A stretch of DNA of 64,000 nucleotides from an uncultured Sphingomonadaceae bacterium. Its GTDB lineage: Bacteria; Pseudomonadota; Alphaproteobacteria; Sphingomonadales; Sphingomonadaceae. The DNA is taken from positions 1,054,001-1,118,000 of the forward strand of contig CANLCX010000002.1 of NCBI GenBank assembly GCA_947489315.1, read 5' to 3'. The notes under the pieces were generated by a model that had not been told where the DNA came from, did no database searches, and saw only the letters and a program-made list of their open reading frames with translations. Below are positions 9,626 through 19,377 of the stretch, piece by piece. The position numbers were made by a program, and so were the translations under genes. Every line of letters starts with the position of its first letter. The first letter of the stretch is position 1.

Positions 9626-9720
9626 CGCCATATTGTTAACCAGTTTCTGCAAAATCACTCTGAAAATGCAGCCTTTTTGCGATATCCCTTTAACCATGAA
9701 ATTGCACAGGCTCGCAATCT

Positions 9721-9739
9721 ATAGCCTTTATAAAGCTAT
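9721..9739. promoter_or_regulatory. Imperfect palindrome just before the GGDEF gene start
   Basis: The sequence ATAGCCTTTATAAAGCTAT reads almost the same on both strands around TTTATAAA, with one bulged C. It ends 2 bases before the ATG of the diguanylate cyclase gene, where a ribosome site would be expected, and no clear Shine-Dalgarno sequence is visible. It may be an operator, or a hairpin that hides the start. This is seen in sequence only. Confidence 0.35.
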
Positions 9740-9741
9740 GC

Positions 9742-10581
9742 ATGAACGATGTGATCTCGAAATTATCCCCGACGCGATTAGCCGGTATGATATCCGGAGC
9801 AGAAGTATTGTTGGCGTTCGGCATCACCGCTGTAATCTACCTCGCTATCTTTGGCATTGATGATAATTTCTGGAATGTCATGACATTGGCCTTCATCGTG
9901 CCATGGGTGATTTGCGTTCCAGCCAATCTCTATATCACCAGACAGCGCAAGCAGTTGATCGATATGGCAGACAAGCTCAAAGAAGCGCAGGAAGATCTGC
10001 AACAGGTCAACAAGGATTTGCAGCGCCGGGCGAGTATTGATGGTCTGACCGGTCTCGCCAATCGAGAGCATTTCATCAAGTTGTTCGATGAGCGCCGGTT
10101 GAAATCAAGTCATAATGTCCTGATGATTGTCGACGCGGATCATTTCAAGAATATCAACGATGGATATGGCCATCCGGTTGGCGATCAGGCCTTGATTCTC
10201 CTGTCCTCGGTTTTCAAGCGCATTTTGCGAAAGAACGATCTGGTTGGGCGCATTGGCGGGGAAGAATTTGGCGTGCTTCTGCCGGATACGTGCAAGGCAG
10301 AGGGTGAAATTATCGGCGAGATGGTCCGTCATGCCATTGAAAATACGCTGTTCGAACCGCAAGAAGGTGTGCCGCACCGGATCACGGTCAGCATTGGCCT
10401 GACTGGTGTATCGCCGCATGAAGAGCGTGCGTTACCGATGCGCAATGCCGATAGTGCCTTGTTTGAGGCGAAACGGCGTGGCCGCAACCAATGTGTGCTC
10501 TACACGCCGGGTATGCGCGAAAAGCCGCGACCTTTTTATGAAGCGGGAAATGTGCAGGGTCCGATCCCGATGCGGGCCTGA
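9742..10581 (+). CDS. Membrane-anchored diguanylate cyclase (GGDEF)
   Basis: The 279-residue protein has two membrane helices (about 19-38 and 46-65), a short coiled coil (about 70-95) and a GGDEF domain. The active site is intact as GGEEF at 172-176. An inhibitory I-site RxxD (R163-D166) lies five residues before it, as expected. It should make cyclic di-GMP from GTP at the inner face of the membrane and be product-inhibited. There is no EAL domain. A PilZ protein, a likely c-di-GMP receptor, is encoded 9 kb away. Start choice is the ATG at 9742; see the palindrome just before it. Confidence 0.9.
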   Translation: MNDVISKLSPTRLAGMISGAEVLLAFGITAVIYLAIFGIDDNFWNVMTLAFIVPWVICVPANLYITRQRKQLIDMADKLKEAQEDLQQVNKDLQRRASIDGLTGLANREHFIKLFDERRLKSSHNVLMIVDADHFKNINDGYGHPVGDQALILLSSVFKRILRKNDLVGRIGGEEFGVLLPDTCKAEGEIIGEMVRHAIENTLFEPQEGVPHRITVSIGLTGVSPHEERALPMRNADSALFEAKRRGRNQCVLYTPGMREKPRPFYEAGNVQGPIPMRA

Positions 10582-10672
10582 TCGGTATCTGAAAAGGTTC
10601 GGCAACGGATTTGCAAATTCGCCCGTAAAATAGTCATGACGGACACCGTCGCCGCTGCTAGTGCTTGTCGCC

Positions 10673-13483
10673 ATGACAGATACTGATTCCAGCACACAAA
10701 AACACCTCTATCTGGTCGATGGTTCGGCCTATATTTTCAGGGCCTATCATCGCCTGCCGCCGCTCACCAATATTCATGGTGAGCCGGTTGGTGCGGTCTA
10801 TGGTTATACGACCATGCTTTGGAAGCTGGCGGATGAGCTGCACAAATCCGACGGTCCGACCCACATGGCCGTCGTGCTCGACAAATCATCGCAAAGCTTC
10901 CGCAACGAGCTTTACAGCGAATATAAAGCGCATCGCCCCGAACCGCCCGAAGATTTGCGTCCGCAATTCCCGATGATCCGCGATGCCACACGCGCCTTTT
11001 CGCTGCCTTTGATAGAGGAAGATAATGTCGAGGCCGATGACATGATCGCCAGCTATACCAAAGCGGCCGTGGCAGAGGGTTGGAAGGTAACGATTGTTTC
11101 GTCTGACAAAGACCTGATGCAGCTGATCGAACCGTTTGACGACAGTCGCGTCGACATGCTCGACACAATGAAAAATGTCCGCATGGGCAAGGCGGCGGTC
11201 GAAGAGAAATTCGGTGTTGGTCCGGAAAAGCTTGGTGACGTGCTCGGCTTGATGGGAGACAGCGCGGATAATATTCCTGGCGTGCCCGGCATCGGTCCCA
11301 AAACGGCATCCAAATTGATCAACGAATTTGGTGATATCGAAGCGGTGCTCGCCGCCGCTCCGGACATGAAAAAGTCCAAGATGAAAGAGAATATCCTCGA
11401 GAATATCGAACAGGCCCGTCTGTCACGGGTGCTGGTGACGCTGAAAGAAGATTGCCCCTTACCCGATACGCTCGATAGCTTCCTGTTGCAGGATATCCCT
11501 GACGGTCCGCTGCGCGAATTTCTGACGCATCACGGATTTAACTCGCTGCTCAAGAAATTGGGCGGGGGTCAATCGGAGCCGCAAAACCCTGATGTGGATG
11601 GCGGTATCGGCGATAGCGGGCCGGCAGCAGCCGCCAAACCGTTGGACGCGCCAGCGATTGATCGCAGCCAATATGAATGTGTGCAGGATATGGACGCGCT
11701 CGACACATGGATTGATCGGGCCCGCGCCAAGGGCGTGATGGCGGTGGATGTCGAAACCGATAGTCTTGAAAGCGTTACCGCGCGGGTTGTCGGGGTCTGT
11801 ATGGCCACCGGCCCCAATGAAGCCTGCTATATTCCGCTTGGCCATGGCAGCGGCGATATGTTTGCCGAATCCCCGAAACAGATTCCGACCGAGGAAGCGC
11901 TAGCGCGCCTCAAGCCATTGCTCGAAGATGACGCGGTTCTGAAGATCGGTCAAAACCTGAAATATGACATGACTGTGCTCGCCCAGCATGACTTAAAAAT
12001 AGCCCCGTTCGATGATACATTGGTGATGAGCTTTAATCTCGACGCCGGCCTCCATGGTCATGGTATGGACGAACTGAGCAAGCTCCACTTGGGCCATGAA
12101 TGTATCAGTTTCAAATCGCTAACCGGCACCGGCAAAAAAGCGATTAGCTTCGCCGAAGTTCCGCTCGACAAAGCGACGGAATATGCAGCTGAAGATGCCG
12201 ATGTCACCCTGCGCCTGTGGGAGATATTGCGCCTGCGTATGGCGCCGGAACAGGCGACGCGCGTCTATCAGATGGTCGACCGTCCGCTTGTCCCGGTGAT
12301 CGCGAAGATGGAAGAGACCGGCGTGCTGGTTGACCGCGAAGAACTGGCGCGGCTGTCGCAGAGTTTTGCCGAGAATATGGAAAGCCTCGAGAAAGAAATC
12401 CACGAACTGGCGGGCGAACCCTTCTCCATTGGTAGCCCCAAGCAATTGGGTGAAATCCTGTTCGGCAAGCTCGGCCTGAAAGGCGGCAAAAAGGGCAAGA
12501 GCGGGCAATATTCGACCGACGTCACCGTGCTCGAGCGGCTGGCTGGCGACAACGAACCGATTGCGCAAAAGGTTGTGAACTGGCGGCAGCTGTCGAAACT
12601 AAAGTCCACTTATGCCGATGCGCTGCAGGAGCAGATCAACGCCAAGACGGGCCGGGTGCATACATCCTACAGCCTTAGCGGCGCGCAAACCGGGCGGCTG
12701 TCTTCGACCGAACCCAACCTGCAGAATATTCCGATCCGCACCGAAATTGGCCGGCAAATTCGTCAGGCCTTTGTCGCCGCGCCGGGCAATGTCATTCTGG
12801 CTGCCGATTATAGCCAGATCGAATTACGCTTGGCCGCGCATATTGCCGATGTCGATACGCTGAAAGCCGCCTTTGCCGCGGGTGAAGATATTCATAACCG
12901 TACCGCGCAGGAATTATTCGGCACCGTTGACCGCGATACACGCGGTCGCGCCAAGACGATCAATTTCGCGATCCTCTACGGCATTTCGCGCTGGGGTCTT
13001 GCGAAGCGTCTCGAGGTCGATGCCGACGAAGCACAGCAGATGATCGACACCTATTTTCAGCGCTTCCCCGGCATCAACCGCTATATTTCCGAGACTCTGC
13101 AAGCGGCGCGGGAAAGCGGCTATACCGAGACTCTCTTTGGCCGCAAAACCTGGTTCGAGCGGCTCAAGTCCGCCAACCAAACCGAGCGCCAAGGCAGCGA
13201 ACGCGCCGCGATCAATGCCCCGATCCAGGGCACCAGCGCCGACATCATCAAACGCGCCATGGCCCGGATGCTCCCGGCGCTGGCCGAGGCAGGCTTGCCA
13301 GAGGTCAAAATGCTGATGCAGGTGCATGATGAACTGGTATTCGAACTGCCCGAAGGCGATGTCGCGGCGGCGTCGGACGTCATCCGCACGGTCATGTCCG
13401 GTGCGGCAGAGCCGGCGGTGAAATTATCGGTGCCGCTGGATGTCGATATCGGGACCGGCAAGAGTTGGGATGAAGCGCATTAG
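10673..13483 (+). CDS. polA: DNA polymerase I
   Basis: The 936-residue protein has all three domains: an N-terminal 5'-3' exonuclease (LYLVDGSAYIFRAYH at about 10-25, VSSDKDLMQL), a 3'-5' exonuclease with the DVETDSLE motif and GQNLKYD, and a family A polymerase. Polymerase motifs are A (DYSQIELRLAAH), B (RAKTINFAILYG) and C (QVHDELVFEL). It fills gaps after RNA primer removal and in excision repair. A GTG four codons upstream is also in frame; I prefer the ATG at 10673, which gives the usual short leader before LYLVDGS. The proofreading residues appear intact. Confidence 0.95.
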   Translation: MTDTDSSTQKHLYLVDGSAYIFRAYHRLPPLTNIHGEPVGAVYGYTTMLWKLADELHKSDGPTHMAVVLDKSSQSFRNELYSEYKAHRPEPPEDLRPQFPMIRDATRAFSLPLIEEDNVEADDMIASYTKAAVAEGWKVTIVSSDKDLMQLIEPFDDSRVDMLDTMKNVRMGKAAVEEKFGVGPEKLGDVLGLMGDSADNIPGVPGIGPKTASKLINEFGDIEAVLAAAPDMKKSKMKENILENIEQARLSRVLVTLKEDCPLPDTLDSFLLQDIPDGPLREFLTHHGFNSLLKKLGGGQSEPQNPDVDGGIGDSGPAAAAKPLDAPAIDRSQYECVQDMDALDTWIDRARAKGVMAVDVETDSLESVTARVVGVCMATGPNEACYIPLGHGSGDMFAESPKQIPTEEALARLKPLLEDDAVLKIGQNLKYDMTVLAQHDLKIAPFDDTLVMSFNLDAGLHGHGMDELSKLHLGHECISFKSLTGTGKKAISFAEVPLDKATEYAAEDADVTLRLWEILRLRMAPEQATRVYQMVDRPLVPVIAKMEETGVLVDREELARLSQSFAENMESLEKEIHELAGEPFSIGSPKQLGEILFGKLGLKGGKKGKSGQYSTDVTVLERLAGDNEPIAQKVVNWRQLSKLKSTYADALQEQINAKTGRVHTSYSLSGAQTGRLSSTEPNLQNIPIRTEIGRQIRQAFVAAPGNVILAADYSQIELRLAAHIADVDTLKAAFAAGEDIHNRTAQELFGTVDRDTRGRAKTINFAILYGISRWGLAKRLEVDADEAQQMIDTYFQRFPGINRYISETLQAARESGYTETLFGRKTWFERLKSANQTERQGSERAAINAPIQGTSADIIKRAMARMLPALAEAGLPEVKMLMQVHDELVFELPEGDVAAASDVIRTVMSGAAEPAVKLSVPLDVDIGTGKSWDEAH

Positions 13484-13586
13484 GCGGTGTCTGTTTTGGG
13501 TGCAGAAGCGGACACCAGGGTACCTCCACTAGCTAGAATGACGAAATGCTTGGCGGCGGGATATGTCCTATCGACTTAGGCTCTAC

Positions 13587-14373
13587 TTAACGCGCTGGCG
13601 TCAAACGAATTGCGAAGCCGCCACCCGGAGCGATGCGCAAGGGCAGTTTGTCGACCGCTTTCACCGTACGGCTATCGATTGCTATGTCATGGCGCGCTGT
13701 CGTGCGATAGTCGGCCTTGTCGCCATCGCGCCAGATCGTCGCAACATAGTCGGTGCCTTCTGGCAGGAAGGACATATCAACCAATATGTCGCGAGCCTCT
13801 TCATCGGTCACGCCTCCGACATACCAATCTTCGCTTGCCTTGTCCTTGCGCGCGATAACCGCATAGCCACCAACTTCACATAGAGCGCTAACTGCCGTGC
13901 CAGTGTCGATTCCAGATCCCGGCCATCGCGGCCTTTTAGAGAGAATACGCCCCGGGGTATAATCCATCGGACCCGACAGCATTCGAGTGAATATCATAGT
14001 TGGAACATGGCTTGGTCCATTGCCGGGTTCTCCCCACGCCTGATATTCCATACCTCGTGCGCCCTCGCGGCTCACCCAGTTGGGATAGGTCCGGCGCAGG
14101 CCGGTATCCTTGATCGGTTCATGTGGATTGACGGCGACCTTATGTCTGGCAGCGGTCTCAACGACTTTCAGATGATGGCGGACCATGGTCTGTCCATCAT
14201 GCCACTCAAAGCGCTCACCATCCGGACCATCATCGGGTGCAATAATCCCGCCGGCATCGGCCACATAACCAGTTTTTACAGCATCAATGCCCAGCTTTTC
14301 ATAGATTGTCCAAGCTGGCGGGTAGGAGATATCTTTGGAAGGTTGCTCATGATCATTCTGTTCTTTGTTTTGA
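13587..14373 (-). pseudogene. Remnant of a GH97 alpha-glucosidase gene
   Basis: On the minus strand the frame is open from just below a TGA at about 14376 and encodes the C-terminal half of a glycoside hydrolase family 97 enzyme: KLGIDAVKTGYVADAGG, then VNPHEPIKDTGLRRTYPN and FTRMLSGPMDYTPG. Near 13950, in a run of C/G, the conserved reading moves to another frame, where GVFSLKGRDGRDLESTLARQ continues the family sequence up to LALYV (about 13880). There it jumps back to the first frame at EVGGYAVIARKDK, with about 40 expected residues missing. The rest runs to a normal GH97 end (RIAPGGGFAIRL). The N-terminal catalytic half is absent. So there are three lesions: 5' loss, a frameshift and an internal deletion. 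Confidence 0.8.
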
Positions 14374-14641
14374 GTTCATAGCGTTGCAAATACTGCGGGG
14401 AAGGCGGTAGTTTACTCTGTTTCCAAGCTAAACATAAGAAACTCAATCAAGAAAAAAGGGACGAAAAGGAAGCACAGATTATACACAGAATCGTCCAAAA
14501 AATTTTGCCTATGTCCGGCAGACCACAGTCTGCTCGATATTCCAGGGCGAGAAAGAACCGCCCTTATATTATCAAAGCCGCTGGACTGTAGGAAAGCGCA
14601 CTCTGTCTTGGTCATTCCTTCGCAGCGGAAGATGCGTCCGC

Positions 14642-15409
14642 CTATTGGTCGTAGAGCTTTGTCAAACCGTCCATCGACTCATAATGGGTCAGGTCCAAAT
14701 GCAGCGGCGTGATTGATACATAGCCGTCGGCAATGGCTTCAAGATCCGTGCTATGGGCCGGTGTTTCAACCATCGGGCCAAGGCCAAGCCAATGATATTC
14801 AAAACCGCGTGGATCGCGATTGCTGACAAATTGCATGCGCCCATAATCTCGAATGCCCTGTGACACGACACGAATGCCCTTTACGTCGCTCGCAGGCACA
14901 GCGGGGAAATTGATATTGACCAAAGTGCGATGGTCCATGCGCTGCTTGATCAGCGGCCGCAATACCCGCTCGCCCCATTGCAACGCCGCTTCGAAGGGAA
15001 CATCATCGCCCATTTCTCCACGGGCATAGGCTTGGCTGAGCGATATGGACGGAATACCAGCCAAAGCCCCTTCCATCGCCGCTGACACGGTGCCTGAATA
15101 GGTCACGTCTTCACCCAGATTGGCACCGCGATTGACGCCGGAAAGGATGAGATCGGGCGGGCCTTCTTTCATGATTTTCGCAACCGCCATCATCACGCTG
15201 TCGGTGGGCGTGCCATCGACGGAATATTGCTGATCCCCGCGCTTGCGGATGCGCAAAGGCCGGGTGAGTGTCAACGAATGGCCGGCACCGCTATTTTCAT
15301 CCGACGGTGCGACAATCCAGATATCGTTGGAAAAATGCTGCGCAATGTCGAGCAGCACTTTCATGCCGGGGGCGTCAAATCCATCATCATTGGTCAGCAA
15401 GATACGCAT
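14642..15409 (-). CDS. surE: 5'/3'-nucleotidase SurE
   Basis: The 255-residue protein opens with the SurE signature [15 protein letters not shown], whose two Asp residues bind the metal, and continues with SGVNRGANLGEDVTYSGTV. SurE removes phosphate from nucleoside monophosphates and is linked to stationary-phase survival. Its start overlaps the serS stop by one base, so the two are translationally coupled. The common sphingomonad order serS-surE is kept, but no pcm or nlpD gene follows; the next gene downstream is the GH97 remnant. The 270 bases between them hold no gene I can recognise. Confidence 0.95.
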   Translation of the reverse strand: MRILLTNDDGFDAPGMKVLLDIAQHFSNDIWIVAPSDENSGAGHSLTLTRPLRIRKRGDQQYSVDGTPTDSVMMAVAKIMKEGPPDLILSGVNRGANLGEDVTYSGTVSAAMEGALAGIPSISLSQAYARGEMGDDVPFEAALQWGERVLRPLIKQRMDHRTLVNINFPAVPASDVKGIRVVSQGIRDYGRMQFVSNRDPRGFEYHWLGLGPMVETPAHSTDLEAIADGYVSITPLHLDLTHYESMDGLTKLYDQ

Positions 15410-16692
15410 CAGTTTACAGGCTCCAGTTTTTCAATCCCACCCATATAAGACTTTAAGGCCTCAGGAATAATGACAGAGCCGTCTTCCTGCTGATAATTTT
15501 CCAGCACAGCAACCAAAGTGCGGCCAACCGCGAGACCGGACCCGTTGAGTGTATGGATAAATTGCGTACCTTTGGTCTCGCCTTCCGGACGGAAGCGGAC
15601 GTTCATCCGCCGGGCCTGATAATCGCCGCAAGTCGAAATGCTCGAAATCTCACGATACGTATCCTGTCCCGGTAGCCAGACTTCCAGATCATAGGTCTTG
15701 CGGGCCGTTGCGCCCATATCGCCGGTGCAGAGCAGCATCTTGCGATAGGGCAGTTCCAGCGCCTTGAGGATGGATTCTGCCGCTTCGGTCATCCGCAAAT
15801 GTTCTGCATCGCTATGATCGGGGTGGACAATCGCGACCATTTCGACTTTTTCAAACTGGTGCTGACGGATCAGGCCTTTGGTATCCTTGCCAGCCGAGCC
15901 CGCTTCGCTGCGGAAACAGGGGGTCAGCGCGGTCAACCGGATGGGCAGCTGCGCTTCATCTAATATCTGACCGCTCACGCTATTGGTTAAACTGACCTCC
16001 GCGGTCGGTATCAGCCAGTGGCCATTGGTGGTCTGGAATGAATCTTCCGAAAATTTGGGTAGCTGGCCAGTGCCAAACATGGCCTCATCGCGCACCAGAA
16101 CTGGCGGTGCGCATTCCTGAAAGCCATTTTCCATCGTCTGCTGATCAAGCATATATTGCCCGATGGCCCGCTGTAACCGCGCCATTTGCCCGCGCAAAAA
16201 CGCAAAGCGCGCACCGGACATTGCCGCGGCCGTTTCAAATTCCAGACCCAATGGCGGGCCGATATCGCTATGCTCCAGCGGTTTAAAGTCAAAGCTACGC
16301 GGTGTACCCCAGCGTTCCACCTCGACATTATCCTCTTCATCCGCGCCTTCTGGAACGTCGGCATTGGGCACATTGGGTAATGCGGCCAATGCATCGTGCA
16401 ATTTTCCGGACACCGCGCGTTGTTGCTCTTCCAATTGGGGCAAGCTCGCTTTCAGCTCTGATACTTCGGCCATTAAAGCCTGTGCGGTTTCTTCATCACC
16501 CTGCCCCTTGGCTTTGCCAATGGCTTTGGACGCTTCGTTGCGGCGGGCTTGGCCTTCTTGAAGCTTGGTCGCAATGCTGCGATTCTCTTCATCCAGCGCC
16601 AAAAGACTGGCAGCCACCGGCTCTACACCGCGCCGCGCCAGAGCGGCATCAAAAGCGGCCGCGTTTTCTCTGATAGTTTTTAGATCATGCAT
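15409..16692 (-). CDS. serS: Seryl-tRNA synthetase
   Basis: The 427-residue class II aminoacyl-tRNA synthetase charges tRNA-Ser. It has the N-terminal long coiled-coil arm (about residues 30-105) that grips the tRNA variable arm. Class II motif 2 is seen around [19 protein letters not shown] and motif 3 around [14 protein letters not shown]. It is the first gene of the serS-surE operon and is shielded from the upstream repeat-protein gene by a terminator. Confidence 0.95.
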   Translation of the reverse strand: MHDLKTIRENAAAFDAALARRGVEPVAASLLALDEENRSIATKLQEGQARRNEASKAIGKAKGQGDEETAQALMAEVSELKASLPQLEEQQRAVSGKLHDALAALPNVPNADVPEGADEEDNVEVERWGTPRSFDFKPLEHSDIGPPLGLEFETAAAMSGARFAFLRGQMARLQRAIGQYMLDQQTMENGFQECAPPVLVRDEAMFGTGQLPKFSEDSFQTTNGHWLIPTAEVSLTNSVSGQILDEAQLPIRLTALTPCFRSEAGSAGKDTKGLIRQHQFEKVEMVAIVHPDHSDAEHLRMTEAAESILKALELPYRKMLLCTGDMGATARKTYDLEVWLPGQDTYREISSISTCGDYQARRMNVRFRPEGETKGTQFIHTLNGSGLAVGRTLVAVLENYQQEDGSVIIPEALKSYMGGIEKLEPVN

Positions 16693-16750
16693 GGGACAAG
16701 CCTATGCCGAGACACGGGCTTTGGTTCAAGTGCGGAGCGCGAACTCCCAA

Positions 16751-16780
16751 CAAAAAAGCGGCCGGATCGCTCCAGCCGCT
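16751..16780 (-). terminator. Intrinsic terminator after the Ser/Gly repeat protein gene
   Basis: On the minus strand a ten-position stem (16757-16766 with 16771-16780, one C/A mismatch, loop TCGC) is followed by a run of T. It separates the repeat-protein gene from serS. The apex GGATCGCTCC also occurs in the terminator at 41271-41300. Confidence 0.85.
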
Positions 16781-16808
16781 TGTTGATTTTTTCTGTGCGG
16801 ATTGCCGT

Positions 16809-18230
16809 TTAAGCAGCGACCGCTTTCTTGGCCTTGCGGCTGCGCGCGAACAACGCTGCCGCCGCTGCACCAAAGAGCAGAACCACTGGCGGGGCCGGAA
16901 CCGGGGTTCCGCCGGTGGAACCTCCGGTTGATCCGCCACTGCTGGCACCCGAAGAGGTGCTGGAGCTGGAACTGCTGCTCGAAGAGCTGGAGCTAGACGT
17001 GCTGTTGCCACCAAAGCTCGAAGAAGTGCTGCTGGCGCCGGAAGAGGTAGAACTTGACGATCCCGATGATCCGCTGCTGCCTGACGAACCGCTGCTGCCA
17101 TTGGAGCCGCCACTTGATGAGCTAGAGCTTGACGAAGAACCACTTGAACTGCTCGAAGAGCCGCCTGAAGATCCGCTGCTGCCCGATGATCCCGAGCTGC
17201 CGGATGAACCGGAGCTGCCTGAGCTACCGTTCGAACCGCCGCTGCTGGACGAACTGGAGCTACCCGAAGAGGAGCTGGAGCTGCTAGATGAGCCGCCGGA
17301 AGAACCGCTGCTGCCCGATGATCCAGAACTACCTGAACTGCCCGACGAGCCGGTGCTGGTATTGCCGCTGCTCGTGGATGTGCCAGGATGGCCGCTCGAG
17401 GTCATACCGCTAGAAGTCATGCCGCTCGACGTGTTACCGCTGGAGCTGGATGAACTGGAAGAGCTGCTCGAAGAACTACTGGAGCTGCTGGACGAACTGG
17501 ATGAGCTGCCGCCGGTAGAAGTACTGACGCCACCCGTTGATGTGCTCACTCCGCCGGTAGATGTGCTGACGCCGCCCGTGGATGTGCTCACACCACCTGT
17601 GGATGTACTGATGCTGCCCGAAGATGTGCTGGTCGATCCACCAGTGGACGTGCTTGAGAACCCGCCAGTTGAGGTGCTGGTTGAACCGCCAGTGCTAGAG
17701 ACGCCGCCGGTTGATGTACTGGTCGAACCGCCGCTGGTAGAGCTGCCGCCTGAAGATGTACTGGTTGAGCCGCCGCTGCTGGTCGAAGAGATAACCACAG
17801 AACCGCCGCCTGATCCGCCACCGCCGCCAAAGAAGCCGCCGAAGAAACCGCCGCCGAAGCCGCCGCCATAGCCGCCACTGCCGCCAATCACCACGGGAAC
17901 CGAACCGCCGCCGCTTTCCAGTACAGGAATTTGTGGCAAGGGAGCCGGGATATAGGCTGGAACAGGAAGCGGAAGGGGTTGTGCTTGCGCAATCGTGACG
18001 ACGGTTGGCGCGCAGGCCGTGACAGTCTTGGTGACCGTGCGCCGGATGCGCTTGACCTTGCGGGCCGATTGGCCGCGTTTCAGGACGCGAGCGCGCACGT
18101 TCTTTTTCTTGTCGACCTTTTTAATATAAGGCGCTGCTGGTGCTTCGGTAACGTGCACTGCACCGCCACCAATTAACGCGCCGCCGCATGTGCAGGCGCA
18201 TAATTTTGCTAAAGCCATTCTTACCGACAT
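16809..18230 (-). CDS. Low-complexity Ser/Gly/Thr repeat protein with PEP-like C-terminal anchor
   Basis: The 473-residue protein has an N-terminal hydrophobic leader with a cysteine cluster (LCACTCGGALIGGGAV at about residues 8-23), a basic segment rich in K/R, a proline-rich stretch, a glycine-rich stretch (GGGFGGGFFGG) and then about 290 residues of Ser, Gly and Thr. The last part includes repeats of STSTGGV and SSGSSGSSG. The tail PVPAPPVVLLFGAAAAALFA followed by RSRKAKK is a sorting signal like PEP-CTERM. It is probably an exported, surface-attached and possibly glycosylated fibrous protein. I chose the ATG complementary to 18228-18230 (MSVRMALAKLC), preceded by GGAAGAGAG, over an upstream open extension. 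Repeats make the length likely to vary between strains. Confidence 0.75.
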   Translation of the reverse strand: MSVRMALAKLCACTCGGALIGGGAVHVTEAPAAPYIKKVDKKKNVRARVLKRGQSARKVKRIRRTVTKTVTACAPTVVTIAQAQPLPLPVPAYIPAPLPQIPVLESGGGSVPVVIGGSGGYGGGFGGGFFGGFFGGGGGSGGGSVVISSTSSGGSTSTSSGGSSTSGGSTSTSTGGVSSTGGSTSTSTGGFSSTSTGGSTSTSSGSISTSTGGVSTSTGGVSTSTGGVSTSTGGVSTSTGGSSSSSSSSSSSSSSSSSSSSSSSGNTSSGMTSSGMTSSGHPGTSTSSGNTSTGSSGSSGSSGSSGSSGSSGGSSSSSSSSSGSSSSSSSGGSNGSSGSSGSSGSSGSSGSSGSSGGSSSSSSGSSSSSSSSSGGSNGSSGSSGSSGSSGSSSSTSSGASSTSSSFGGNSTSSSSSSSSSSSSSTSSGASSGGSTGGSTGGTPVPAPPVVLLFGAAAAALFARSRKAKKAVAA

Positions 18231-18690
18231 AATATTCACTCTCTTCCGCTTGGGAAAACGATATATTGGGCCAGCAAAAATATGCTGACCGCTAATTTCG
18301 CCTTCCGACATCCACCAAAAGCGCAGAAGAACCTGTTGATCACAATTCCGTTAACCTTGTTTGGACCAAGAAAAATTGAAAAATCCTTATCAACCTCTCG
18401 CCAAGCAGAGTTAATGTCCCGAATTGATACCATTTACATTGGATGTCTTGCGTCTACCCATGAAAATCATTGAAAAATTTGATGTTTAGCGGCGATGGCG
18501 ATTCGCTCAACCCAGTCCTAAAATCATATATTTGAGCGTTTCTGGGCCCTATTCAGTCTGGAGCAGCACAATTTATCCAGTAGCGGCATATTGCATCTTG
18601 TCTAAGACGAATGCCAAGTTTATAGGCCCGTTTTATAGCCGGTCCTTCGCCAACCCATATCGGGTTGGGGGCAGATGTTGGAGAGTATAT
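18231..18690. other. Intergenic gap between the repeat-protein gene and dksA
   Basis: These 460 bases are A/T-rich and hold the divergent promoters of the two flanking genes. Short open frames exist on both strands, but none has a convincing start or composition. I see no RNA gene. Confidence 0.5.
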
Positions 18691-19155
18691 TTGGCGTCCT
18701 CAGCGAAAAATTCATCCGGTTCGGATAGTGGTTCAAACGGCGAAATCATGCTGGAAGAAGGCTATAAACCTAGCGCCGACGAAGAATTCATGAATGAGCG
18801 TCAACTTGCTTATTTCAAAAATGCGCTGGAAAAGTGGAAATTGGATATCATCGAAGAATCCAAGGAAACTCTGGCCCATTTACAAGACGGACCGATTCAG
18901 GAAGCCGACCTTAATGATCGCGCATCCAGCGAAACCGATTGGGGCCTGGAACTGCGGACCCGTGATCGCCAACGCAAACTAACTTCAAAAATCGACTCGG
19001 CGCTGCGGCGTATCGAGGAAGGTGAATATGGTTATTGCCAGGTTACCGGCGAGCCAATTTCGCTCGAACGCCTCGAAGCGCGACCGATTGCAACGATGAG
19101 CGTCGAAGCGCAAGAAGCGCATGAACGCAATGAGAAAATCTCACGCGATCAATAG
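18691..19155 (+). CDS. dksA: RNA polymerase-binding transcription factor DksA
   Basis: The 154-residue protein has the DksA coiled coil (about residues 28-95, LAYFKNALEKWKLDIIEESK) and the C-terminal globular part (RIEEGEYGYCQVTGEPIS, then RLEARPIATMSVEAQEAHER). Only one of the four zinc-finger cysteines remains, as in many alphaproteobacterial DksA proteins. DksA works with ppGpp on RNA polymerase in the stringent response. I choose the TTG at 18691 because GGAGAG sits five bases before it and because no internal ATG gives a normal N-terminus; the frame is open 53 codons further upstream without a ribosome site. Confidence 0.9.
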   Translation: MASSAKNSSGSDSGSNGEIMLEEGYKPSADEEFMNERQLAYFKNALEKWKLDIIEESKETLAHLQDGPIQEADLNDRASSETDWGLELRTRDRQRKLTSKIDSALRRIEEGEYGYCQVTGEPISLERLEARPIATMSVEAQEAHERNEKISRDQ

Positions 19156-19377
19156 TTTGCTGTTATCGGGTTCATAAGCCGACAATTAAATAGCTTCACT
19201 GGACTACATCCATCGCTTAGCCTTAACGCACTAAGGCTAATATGCTTTCGGTGTTTGGAACACTCTGGGCATCTGATCATGTTGATCCGAACAAACTCTT
19301 ATCAATATTAACCAATTTTCCATCTTTCTGCGGCAATAATCTGGGCTAAGAAACGTTATTTTACATTTAGCCGCGGG

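Noticed and set aside
13485-13516. GGTGTC/GACACC inverted repeat just after polA.
   Set aside because: Only six base pairs, a long loop and no T run; not a convincing terminator.
16828-17871. A 347-codon open frame on the plus strand rich in Pro, Val, Leu, Glu and Asp (PPVDVL repeats).
   Set aside because: It is the antisense of the Ser/Gly repeat gene; repeats keep both strands free of stops. The minus strand has the leader, anchor tail, ribosome site and terminator.
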